Shown: positions 1 through 4,874 of the stretch, piece by piece
Numbering within the stretch: the stretch's first letter is position 1
Layout: every line of letters begins with the position of its first letter
Assembly (NCBI RefSeq): GCF_001507435.1
Contig: NZ_LMWH01000027.1
Span: 1-5,790 of the forward strand
Reading direction: 5' to 3'
DNA: 5,790 nucleotides
Origin: Streptomyces sp. NRRL F-5122
GTDB lineage: Bacteria > Actinomycetota > Actinomycetes > Streptomycetales > Streptomycetaceae
The notes under the pieces: generated by a model
What the model was told of the DNA's origin: nothing
Seen by the model: only the letters and a program-made list of their open reading frames with translations
Databases searched by the model: none
Made by a program: the position numbers and the translations under genes

Positions 1-526
1 CACCACAGCAATCTCGTCCGGAGTCACGCACACTCAACGCCACACCCAGCCCACAGGACACGCACCACCACAACCGACCTGACCAAGCCCTACTAGGGCA
101 GCGGACTTCGAACTTCTCGAAGCTCTTGACGCTGGCCGCACGCGCCCGGAGCATGCCTGCGTCGGCGCCCGTGTAGTTCTTCTCGGCGCTTACATAACTC
201 CCGGTGCCATACGAAAAGAGGGTGTAGTACCCGTCCATCGGGCAGAGGGAGAACTTCTCCCAGGGTCCAACGGAGGACGATCGAGCTCGGAGCATGCCGA
301 AGACAGATCCGGTGTACTCCGCCTCCGCGGCGACAAAAAGACCGTTGCCTCTGGACTGGATTTTGATGTCGTCGCAGTGGTCAGTGCCGAGATCCCAATC
401 AGGGGAGGCTACGGTGACCGTGCCCGACTGAGCGTGGGCTGCGGTCGCGGACGGCGTCACAGCCAGCACGACCACCACCGCCGCGGCGGCAATACCGAAC
501 TTGCCGAGGATGTTTTTGAGGTTCAT
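1..526 (-). CDS. Secreted fascin-like (beta-trefoil) protein, partial at the left edge
   Basis: The frame starts at the ATG at 526 and runs 175 codons to the window edge without a stop. Residues 1-33 look like a Sec signal peptide: Lys residues near the start, then the hydrophobic stretch IAAAAVVVVLAV and a likely AHA|QS cleavage site. The mature part holds two similar repeats about 47 residues apart. One contains YTGSVFGMLRAR...WEKFSL (about 71-94) and the other YVSAEKNYTGADAGMLRAR...FEKFEV (about 111-141). The pattern YVsae...g.LrAra.sv..wE.F is that of fascin-type beta-trefoil repeats, so an extracellular protein of carbohydrate- or protein-binding type is likely, with substrate unknown. 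The recognisable fold stops at RCP (142-144). After that the frame is rich in Trp, Cys and Arg and does not look like the family, and a TAGTAG lies one base out of frame at 90-95. The true C-terminus may have been lost by a 1-base deletion. GCAGGAAC precedes the ATG. Confidence 0.72.
   Translation of the reverse strand, partial: MNLKNILGKFGIAAAAVVVVLAVTPSATAAHAQSGTVTVASPDWDLGTDHCDDIKIQSRGNGLFVAAEAEYTGSVFGMLRARSSSVGPWEKFSLCPMDGYYTLFSYGTGSYVSAEKNYTGADAGMLRARAASVKSFEKFEVRCPSRAWSGRLWWCVSCGLGVALSVRDSGRDCCG
87..99. repeat. Short perfect inverted repeat at the end of the fascin core
   Basis: The sequence is GCCCTA-C-TAGGGC, 6-bp arms around one base. It sits exactly where the recognisable fascin fold ends, and on the minus strand it contains TAGTAG one base out of the reading frame. 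The loop is too short for a normal terminator. It may be chance or mark a junction. Confidence 0.4.
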
Positions 527-666
527 GTTCCTGCTTTCAGCAATCTTTCTCTGAGCTTTGTGCACGATGACCTGCCACGGCCTGCCGAGAACCGGCGGCC
601 GCTGACGCTGAGCATGAGATGCCTGGACTTCGATGTGCACCGTACGGTCCGGCGTCAGACGCATGG

Positions 667-697
667 ATAAGACGTTACTGATGCCAGCACAAGTCAA
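667..697 (-). promoter_or_regulatory. Weak candidate promoter for the fascin gene
   Basis: On the minus strand TTGACT (692-697) is followed after 19 bases by TCTTAT (667-672). The -35 is good, but the -10 is poor and the spacer is longer than the usual 17-18. It would give a leader of over 130 bases. Confidence 0.2.
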
Positions 698-757
698 CCT
701 TGTAGGCATTGACGCCTCATCGACACGCGATTGAAGAACGATTGACGCGATGTCATA

Positions 758-771
758 GCGTGGCACCACGC
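758..771. repeat. 14-base perfect inverted repeat
   Basis: GCGTGG-CA-CCACGC, 6-bp arms around two bases, in the gene-less stretch. It could be a protein-binding half-site pair or part of an IS end. No neighbouring repeat copy is seen. Confidence 0.35.
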
Positions 772-844
772 CGTGAGCCTCAATACCAGTGACTTAAGAC
801 TGTTGGCAACTCGGCTCCACCCAACTCGGGAGAGTCCGGAGCCT

Positions 845-934
845 CTACAGGTTCCAGAGCGGTTCAGACGCAGGTGTGAGGATTCTGTTGTTACGCAGTA
901 GCGCCCACAGAACGTCGACCCGGCGGCATGCCGG
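845..934 (-). mobile_element. IS110-like transposase remnant (C-terminal end only)
   Basis: Read on the minus strand, this stretch gives CRRVDVLWALLRNNRILTP and then about ten residues to a TAG at 845-847. It resembles the extreme C-terminus of IS110/IS116-type transposases, which often end in a pattern like ALARRRvdVLWAmLRD.r.y.P. Only about 29 codons match. Upstream codons on the minus strand do not continue the transposase, because by 935 the plus strand reads as a Cro/C1-type regulator. The fragment therefore abuts and probably truncated that gene. The identification is from memory of the family and the match is short, so chance cannot be excluded. Confidence 0.45.
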
Positions 935-1091
935 TTCGCCGAAGCCGTCGGCATCCGCCAACAACGCCGTACTGAATGACGGCCGTACCAAAGCCGCACG
1001 CTTCACGACGCTCAACGAGATCTGCTGCATCCTCGAATGCTCACCCGGCGGGGTGCTCCGCTGGTTACCCGACAGCCCACTGGTCGATTGA
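935..1091 (+). pseudogene. Small Cro/C1-type (XRE, HTH_26-like) regulator, truncated and frameshifted
   Basis: The plus strand from 960 to 1091 reads NNAVLNDGRTKAARFTTL, then NEICCILECSPGGVLRWLPD, ending in TGA at 1089-1091. This matches the back half of the short (about 70 aa) HTH_26 regulators, whose usual form is ..NLavLKNGRakavRFtTL..lCevLeCqPGDlLrw.pD. The preceding piece of the same domain, FAEAVGI (935-955, family form LAErvGIT), lies in another frame. About five bases are missing between the two, or one is extra. The frame carrying FAEAVGI meets TGA soon afterwards. The N-terminal helix and start codon are absent, because sequence left of 935 reads as an IS110-like transposase end on the other strand. 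The product would have been a DNA-binding repressor, and it is now dead. Confidence 0.6.
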
Positions 1092-1233
1092 CACCCGCCA
1101 CCAGAAGAGCTGCTGCCCGCCAGGAGCGGAAGAGCGACAGTGGGTGACGGCCGTTCGACCTCTGCATCTGCCCTTCCGGTCGTTGTTTCGTTGCCCGCCA
1201 CAGAGAGTGCCTGGGAACCGTAGGCCCCGAATC

Positions 1234-1239
1234 GAGGAG
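1234..1239 (+). promoter_or_regulatory. Ribosome binding site deciding the eCIS-core start
   Basis: GAGGAG ends 5 bases before the ATG at 1245. The in-frame GTG at 1239 overlaps this motif and would leave it unusable, so ATG 1245 is preferred. Confidence 0.65.
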
Positions 1240-1244
1240 TGGCG

Positions 1245-2261
1245 ATGCGCGCGCAAGAGGAGCGACCGGGCCAGGCTGCCGACGGGCAACGTAGGCCGGC
1301 CGGACCCGTCGTCAGAGCCGCGCAGTCCGCCGGGTGGACGACCGAGACCGTACCCGCCTTGCAGAGGACGGCAGGTAATGCCGCGGTGCAGCATACGCTG
1401 GCCCAGGAGCGGCACGAGCACGCAGCGGGCTGTGGCCACCCGGAGCCGGTGCCCGCGCAGCGCTCCATCGTCGCGGATGTCCTGCGCAGCGCCGGTCGAC
1501 CGCTGGCCGCTGACGTACGGGCGGACATGGAGCAGCGGCTCGGGGCGGACTTTCCCGAAGTACATGTGCACACCGACAGCGTGGCCCAGCGGTCCGCCGC
1601 CGAGATCGGTTTCCGCGCCTACACCTCGGGCAGCCATGTGGTCGTAGGCCGGGGCGGCGCCGACAAGCACACCCTGGCACACGAGTTGACCCACGTCGTC
1701 CAGCAGCGCAGCGGCCCGGTCGCCGGTACCGACAACGGTGCGGGCCTGCGGGTGTCGGACCCCTCAGACCGGTTCGAGCGGGAGGCGGAGGCCAACGCCC
1801 GTCGTGTGATGAGCGGCCCCGCCCCGCGAGGCGGTCTCACAGGCGTCGACGCGACTTCTGCGCCGGGCCGCAGGGACTCCGTTTCCGAGCTCCCCGTGCG
1901 GCGGGTCTTTCAGGGCTCCTTGGGCACTTACAGCACCGGTCAGGCCCTCGCAGCCCTGAAGGCGCAGATCGAGGGATCGAAGCCCAAGTGGAGCGAGGTC
2001 GTGCGATTCGGCTCCGACCGGCCCTTTGGACGGCAGCTGGAACGTGGATGCCGATACCGGCTCCGGTGTAGCCCTTGGCGGTCAGGATGGGCCCCGTCCG
2101 CGGCCTTGTGCAGAGCAGGAAGCATGAATGCAGACTGCGGTGATGTCAGGAGTGGCACCGGGTTCGACATCGGAGACCTGCAGCGGGGTGCCGAGGGGAC
2201 AGGAACTGCACGGTGCCGCCGGGCGCCGTCACTGACCCTCCAAGCGGATGGAACTGCCTGA
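1245..2261 (+). CDS. eCIS-core (DUF4157) domain protein with an IS-derived C-terminus
   Basis: The product is 338 residues from the ATG at 1245. Residues 1-70 are Arg/Gln/Ala-rich and look disordered. Residues 72-190 are the DUF4157 'eCIS core' domain: QRSIVADVLRSAGRPLAADV, then MEQRLGADFPEVHVHTD, then AYTSGSHVVVG. The zinc-metallopeptidase-like motif HELTH follows (H146, E147, H150), then VVQQRSG and DRFEREAEANARRVMSG, which may supply a third ligand. Such domains are known in proteins linked to extracellular contractile injection systems, often as cargo or toxin front ends, and also occur as orphans. Residues to about 248 still look native (VFQGSLGTYSTGQALAALKA). From about residue 249 the frame is antisense to an IS5-type transposase remnant, is rich in Arg and Cys, and has no family resemblance. 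The original C-terminal, possibly effector, domain is therefore lost. No sheath, tube or baseplate gene is in view. Function is uncertain and the gene may be non-functional. Confidence 0.8.
   Translation: MRAQEERPGQAADGQRRPAGPVVRAAQSAGWTTETVPALQRTAGNAAVQHTLAQERHEHAAGCGHPEPVPAQRSIVADVLRSAGRPLAADVRADMEQRLGADFPEVHVHTDSVAQRSAAEIGFRAYTSGSHVVVGRGGADKHTLAHELTHVVQQRSGPVAGTDNGAGLRVSDPSDRFEREAEANARRVMSGPAPRGGLTGVDATSAPGRRDSVSELPVRRVFQGSLGTYSTGQALAALKAQIEGSKPKWSEVVRFGSDRPFGRQLERGCRYRLRCSPWRSGWAPSAALCRAGSMNADCGDVRSGTGFDIGDLQRGAEGTGTARCRRAPSLTLQADGTA
1988..2217 (-). mobile_element. Decayed IS5-family transposase fragment
   Basis: On the minus strand, motifs of an actinobacterial IS5-type DDE transposase appear in the right order but in shifting frames: GTVQFL (2200-2217), PLQVSDVEPGATPDITA (about 2135-2186), LPALHKAADG (2093-2122), TAKGYTGAGIGIHVP (about 2037-2082) and RPKGRSEPNRTTSL (about 1991-2032). 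Family members read ..VSDVEPGStpDITAaRIHALPALYKAa..LaDKGYtGAGIGihvP.kRPKGrsep. The five segments use successive frames, so at least four indels have occurred. The third catalytic position, usually D in aDKGYtGAG, appears as A here. The N-terminal third and the element ends are missing. It is antisense to, and supplies, the last codons of the eCIS-core frame. The left junction lies somewhere around 1985-2010. Confidence 0.75.
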
Positions 2262-2545
2262 CCAGCGGTAACGGAGCAGAGCAGTTTCCGGACGCTGCGG
2301 GTGGCTGGACGACTAAATCTGACGCGCGCGTTCTATTTTCTCGCCCTCTCGCCCTCTACATTCCTGTGAGGTGGCAGTCACGGGTGCATCCTCTGATCCC
2401 CGTTGGACTGCAACCCTCTCTGGAGCCCGGATGCGCTCCGGCGCAGGACGGGCCAGGTTCGGCAGACCCAATGCCTCAGGCAAGCAGCAGCGGATCTCCG
2501 CGACGACGATCAAGGACCCCAGTGAACCCGAGCACCAAAGAACCT
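2262..2545. other. Gene-less stretch before the hemerythrin gene
   Basis: These 284 bases hold no frame with family resemblance. A small tandem repeat, CTCGCCCT twice, lies near 2339-2355. The promoter of the hemerythrin gene should be here, but I see no convincing -35/-10 pair. The in-frame codons upstream of 2546 (from an ATG at 2471) are rich in Ser, Pro and Arg and do not look like part of the protein. Confidence 0.5.
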
Positions 2546-3205
2546 ATGGCCGATGTGCGGGACATGTACATGGTCCACACCATGTTGCGCCGTGAGCTTG
2601 GCCTCCTCCCGCAACTCGTCAGGGACGTCGCCCCGGAAGACACCAGGCGCTCCGAGGTCGTCGGCGCCCACGCCTCCTTCGTCTGCGACCTCCTGCACCT
2701 CCACCACGAGGGCGAGGACGTCTTCCTGTGGCCGCTGCTCCACCAACGCGGCGGCAAGGAGGCCCAGGACATCGTGCCGGTCATGGAGCAGCAGCACCAA
2801 GGGATCGAGTCCGCCAACGCGAAGGTCCTGCGTCTGCTGCCGCGGTGGCGTTCCACCGCGCGCGGCGGTGATGAACTCGCCGAGGCGTTCGTCCGGTTGG
2901 AGACCGCCGTGCTGGAGCACATGGCGATGGAGGAGGAGCGGATCCTCCCCCTGGCCGAGAAGTACGTAACTGCGGCGGAGTGGAGGCGCCTCGGCGAGCA
3001 CAGCCTCGAGAAATCATCGAAGAAGACCCTTCCGCTGGCCTTTGGCATGGCGATGTACGAGGGCGACCCCGAGGTCGTCAGAGCGCTCCTCGCCGAGGCA
3101 CCGCCCGTCGCCAGGCTGCTCATGCACGCGGTCGCGCGACGTCGGTTCGTCAGGCACGCCAAGCGGGTTCACGGCACCCCGACACCCCCGCGCGCCACCC
3201 GCTGA
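2546..3205 (+). CDS. Hemerythrin-domain protein
   Basis: The product is 219 residues. The ATG at 2546 is chosen because MADVRDMYMVHTMLRREL is how actinobacterial members of this family begin. Only a weak AAAGAA precedes it, and a start at 2471 would add an unlikely Ser/Pro/Arg leader. The four-helix hemerythrin domain (about 5-140) shows the expected iron ligands: H11 (MVHTML), the HxxxE pair H53/E57 (HHEGE), H84 (EQQHQG), and the HxxxE pair H125/E129 (LEHMAMEE, followed by RILPL). These fix a di-iron site that could bind oxygen or respond to nitric or oxidative stress. The C-terminal 75 residues are Arg/His-rich and lack recognised motifs, as in many Streptomyces homologues. It is cytoplasmic, with no signal peptide. 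It stands alone, with debris on both sides and a strong hairpin 17 bases after its stop. It looks intact. Confidence 0.9.
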   Translation: MADVRDMYMVHTMLRRELGLLPQLVRDVAPEDTRRSEVVGAHASFVCDLLHLHHEGEDVFLWPLLHQRGGKEAQDIVPVMEQQHQGIESANAKVLRLLPRWRSTARGGDELAEAFVRLETAVLEHMAMEEERILPLAEKYVTAAEWRRLGEHSLEKSSKKTLPLAFGMAMYEGDPEVVRALLAEAPPVARLLMHAVARRRFVRHAKRVHGTPTPPRATR

Positions 3206-3222
3206 GGGACCCGTCTGCCACC

Positions 3223-3256
3223 GGGGCCCGCGCCGTGCCCACGGCGCAAGGGCCCC
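3223..3256 (+). terminator. Strong hairpin after the hemerythrin gene
   Basis: Arms GGGGCCC+GCGCCGT (3223-3236) pair with ACGGCGC+GGGCCCC (3241-3247 and 3250-3256), giving 14 base pairs around a GCCC loop with an unpaired AA bulge at 3248-3249. There is no T run, which is common for actinomycete terminators. The following bases up to 3503 show no gene. Confidence 0.75.
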
Positions 3257-3503
3257 CTTGGCGTCCAGCGCCGGAAAGTGAGGGCGGGACGGGAGGGCAG
3301 AGAGTGCGCACCGCCGCTCAGCGCGGCCAGTCCCTGCCAGCCACGGGCCGACCCCGTTGCATGCGGGTGAAGGCTCCGGCGAGCGTCATCAACCAACTAC
3401 CGGCATGCGGCACATGTTCCCGCCCTACGACAGACCCATCGGTGCAGTGCCCAGCCTTCGCCTCCGCTCCGAGAATGAACGGGACGGCTGAGAAGTTTTC
3501 CTC

Positions 3504-3825
3504 ATGGAGGACAAGGCAGGTGGGGTTCAGGGCCAGTCGGTTCGCGCAGGCAAGTACCCCCCGTGTCGAACGGGAGAGACGGTTTCTGCTCGCCAGGCCT
3601 CCCGAACTGTCTGCGGTGACCACAACTCGCGTGATCACCGACAGATACGTGGTGGGGACCCGTTTGAGGCTGCGGCGAGCGGATTTCACAGACGATCGCT
3701 GCGAGCTCAAGCTCACCCGGTAGGTACCCATCCTGCAACCCGGCACCGTCCAGGGCCTGATCACGAATACGTACTTGTCCCCGGCCGAATACGACGTACT
3801 CGCTTCGCCGCCGGCAGCGGTGCTG
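3504..3825 (+). pseudogene. CYTH-domain (triphosphate tunnel family) pseudogene
   Basis: The ATG at 3504, 8 bases after GAGAAG, opens MEDKAGGVQGQSVRAGKY. At a run of six C (3557-3562) the reading must shift by one base to continue as PRVERERRFLLARPPELS, then ITDRYVVGTRLRLRRADF and CELKLTR. A TAG follows at 3721-3723. The same frame then goes on as VPILQPGTVQGLITNTYLSP and AEYDVLASPPAAVL. This is a CYTH protein: the ExExK-like motif is VERER, and the later motifs are RLRLRR, ELKLT and a tunnel strand. Family members read ELKLTQKVP, so the stop probably replaced a Lys codon. The shift fits one extra C. From about 3822 the sequence leaves the family and becomes the end of an IS3 transposase on the other strand, so the 3' part is gone. 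Homologues act on triphosphates or polyphosphate-like substrates. This copy is dead by three independent lesions. Confidence 0.82.
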
Positions 3826-4033
3826 CCTGCGCTGTCGGATGTGGAAGACGTCTAGGTACTCGAGGAGTGCTGTGGGCAGCTCCAGACACGTCCGCCACCG
3901 TCTGCGGTCGAGTAGTTCAACCTGGACCCGGGCCCAGAAGGAATCCATCATCGCGTTGTCCACGCTGTCTCCGATAGAGCTCACCGAGGGCAGCAGGTCG
4001 GAGGCCCTCGGGCGCTGGGTGAACGCCCAACTG
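3826..4033 (-). mobile_element. IS3-family transposase OrfB remnant (C-terminal part)
   Basis: The minus strand reads SWAFTQRPRASDLLPSVSS, IGDSVDNAMMDSFWARVQVE, LLDRRRWRTCLELPTALLEY and LDVFHIRQRR in one open frame. It is the C-terminal part of the DDE integrase-core (rve) domain of IS3-family OrfB, whose usual form is SWAFtqRaR.sGLlpSmGSiGDcyDNAm.ESFW.r.QvELLDR.rWrTr.ELa.aifEYle.FHNrqRRHSalG. The upstream HSDrG..yt part carrying the second catalytic Asp is absent. The catalytic Glu of NAM.ESFW is Asp here. After RQRR the family's HSALG.. ending is replaced by the CYTH gene. The unbroken frame suggests it arrived or decayed later than the IS5 fragment. It truncates the CYTH pseudogene at its left and meets a second IS3 scrap at its right. 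Confidence 0.82.
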
Positions 4034-4069
4034 CGGTGGGCGAACGAGATCCTCAAGGTGGCCTCGGCC
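4031..4069 (+). mobile_element. Scrap of IS3-family OrfA
   Basis: The plus strand reads LRWANEILKVASA, very like the C-terminal coiled-coil end of IS3-family OrfA, ..reLRrANEILKaASAfFA. Only 13 codons match and the frame then runs into the end of the tetR gene. It lies in the opposite orientation to the OrfB fragment next to it, with the switch near 4030-4033, so the two come from different insertions or a rearranged element. The match is short. Confidence 0.45.
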
Positions 4070-4076
4070 AAAGCAC

Positions 4077-4706
4077 TTACTTGCTGTAGCCAGCCGGGCG
4101 GCGGTAAAAGCCGTGCCACCAGGTCAGTGCCAGCTCGCGCGCGAACGCGGCGTCGCCGGCGGGATCCCCGGCGGTGACGTGGTCGACGAGGGCCCGCTCG
4201 CCGCCCATGACGATCACCCGAGTTGCACTCACCGGGTCCAGGTCGGCCGGGGTGCGGCCGGCGTCCTGCTCGGCGCGGAGCACCGCGATCGTCCAGTCCG
4301 TGAACTGGTTGAGTTCCGCACTCCAGAAGTCACGCACGGTCGCGTCGTATGTGGCGACCTCAGCGAGCGCCCGCCTTACGGCGGCGTGTTTCCGATAGAC
4401 CTTCACCACTTGCAGGAAGGCGTCTGCGAGACGTTCGACGCCGTCCGACGGGGACCATGCCGAGGTGACGTCGAAGGAGGAGGTCATGAGTTCGGTGGCC
4501 AGGCGGATGAGCAGGTCGATCTTGTCGCGGAAGTGGCTGTAGAAGGTCGAGCGGGCGACGCCGGCCTCGGTGCAGATGTGCTGCACGCCGAGCTCGGTGA
4601 AGTTCGCGCCCTTGATCAGGAGACGCTGCGTCGCGGCCAGGATGTCCGCCTCGGCCGAGGTGGGGCGGCCGACCTTCGCGGTGCGTCGTCGGGTGATCGA
4701 AGGCAT
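4077..4706 (-). CDS. TetR-family repressor (EthR-like C-terminal domain)
   Basis: The product is 209 residues, a full length for TetR. The start at 4706 is backed by AGGA (4714-4717) 7 bases upstream. After a basic N-terminus (RRRTAKVGRP) comes the TetR DNA-binding domain. The helix-turn-helix is about 36-60: FTELGVQHICTEAGVARSTF then YSHFRDKIDLL. The C-terminal ligand-binding part has WSAELNQFTDWTIAVLRAEQ and GERALVDHV, and it ends near WWHGFYRRP, a layout like EthR-type regulators. Its inducer is unknown. It is divergent from the aldo/keto reductase gene, and the shared intergenic region carries a perfect inverted repeat plus half-sites, one of them over its own start codon. It therefore probably represses itself and the reductase and is released by a small molecule, perhaps an aldehyde or ketone substrate. 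Its stop lies just beyond the IS3 debris. Confidence 0.9.
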   Translation of the reverse strand: MPSITRRRTAKVGRPTSAEADILAATQRLLIKGANFTELGVQHICTEAGVARSTFYSHFRDKIDLLIRLATELMTSSFDVTSAWSPSDGVERLADAFLQVVKVYRKHAAVRRALAEVATYDATVRDFWSAELNQFTDWTIAVLRAEQDAGRTPADLDPVSATRVIVMGGERALVDHVTAGDPAGDAAFARELALTWWHGFYRRPAGYSK

Positions 4707-4713
4707 GTCCGGA
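4706..4713. promoter_or_regulatory. Operator half-site over the tetR start
   Basis: TGTCCGGA matches one arm of the main operator exactly. It lies between the tetR ribosome binding site and its start codon, so binding here could add repression. There is no matching second arm. Confidence 0.4.
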
Positions 4714-4756
4714 TCCTAGGGTCGTCGCTTTGCGGCGCACGTCACACTACACCTCG

Positions 4757-4764
4757 TCCGGACA
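4757..4764. promoter_or_regulatory. Second operator half-site in the divergent region
   Basis: TCCGGACA repeats the left arm of the main operator 23 bases upstream of it. The right side (CCG then TGTAG) keeps only TGT, so it would be a weaker site. A spacing of 23 bases, about two helical turns, would put both sites on nearly the same face of the DNA. Confidence 0.45.
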
Positions 4765-4779
4765 CCGTGTAGCGTCATT

Positions 4780-4798
4780 TCCGGACACGATGTCCGGA
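4780..4798. promoter_or_regulatory. Probable TetR operator: perfect 8-3-8 inverted repeat
   Basis: TCCGGACA-CGA-TGTCCGGA has both arms perfect, and its size is typical of TetR-family operators. It lies between tetR (4706) and the reductase gene (4875), where it could cover both promoters. No clear -35/-10 boxes were recognised around it. Ownership by the adjacent TetR is inferred from position. Confidence 0.75.
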
Positions 4799-4862
4799 CG
4801 TAGCGGCCGGAAAGATGTGGGACGCCGGGTCGCCTGCCGGTGGACCGGGTGTATCTGCAAGC

Positions 4863-4868
4863 AAGGAG
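4863..4868 (+). promoter_or_regulatory. Ribosome binding site for the reductase
   Basis: AAGGAG is 6 bases before the GTG at 4875. This good match and spacing decide the GTG start. Confidence 0.75.
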
Positions 4869-4874
4869 TAGCTG

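Larger units (their letters stand above)
527..844. other. Gene-less stretch upstream of the fascin gene
   Basis: No reading frame in these 318 bases resembles a protein family, and the base composition is less GC-rich than the real genes. It should hold the promoter and leader of the minus-strand fascin gene. It also contains a direct repeat GATTGA-agaac-GATTGA near 729-745 and a 14-base inverted repeat at 758-771. The right part may be the non-coding end of the IS110-like element whose transposase stops at 845, but I cannot see its terminus. Confidence 0.5.

Noticed and set aside
1239..1241. GTG start for the eCIS-core gene
   Set aside because: It overlaps the GAGGAG ribosome binding site, and ATG 1245 has proper spacing.
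845..1573. A 242-codon minus-strand open frame
   Set aside because: Most of it is the antisense of the DUF4157 gene. Only its last about 29 codons (845-934) resemble a protein family and these are reported as an IS remnant.
2476..3162. Long minus-strand open frames over the hemerythrin gene
   Set aside because: The plus-strand protein has all the iron ligands, and the minus frames have no family resemblance.
1245..3205. A contractile injection system locus
   Set aside because: Only one DUF4157 protein is present. No sheath, tube, spike, baseplate or AAA+ gene is seen in the window.
2980..3503. Upstream part of the plus-strand open frame that later carries the CYTH domain
   Set aside because: It overlaps the hemerythrin 3' end and hairpin, and its codons show no family pattern. 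The CYTH start at 3504 in the other frame fits the family better.
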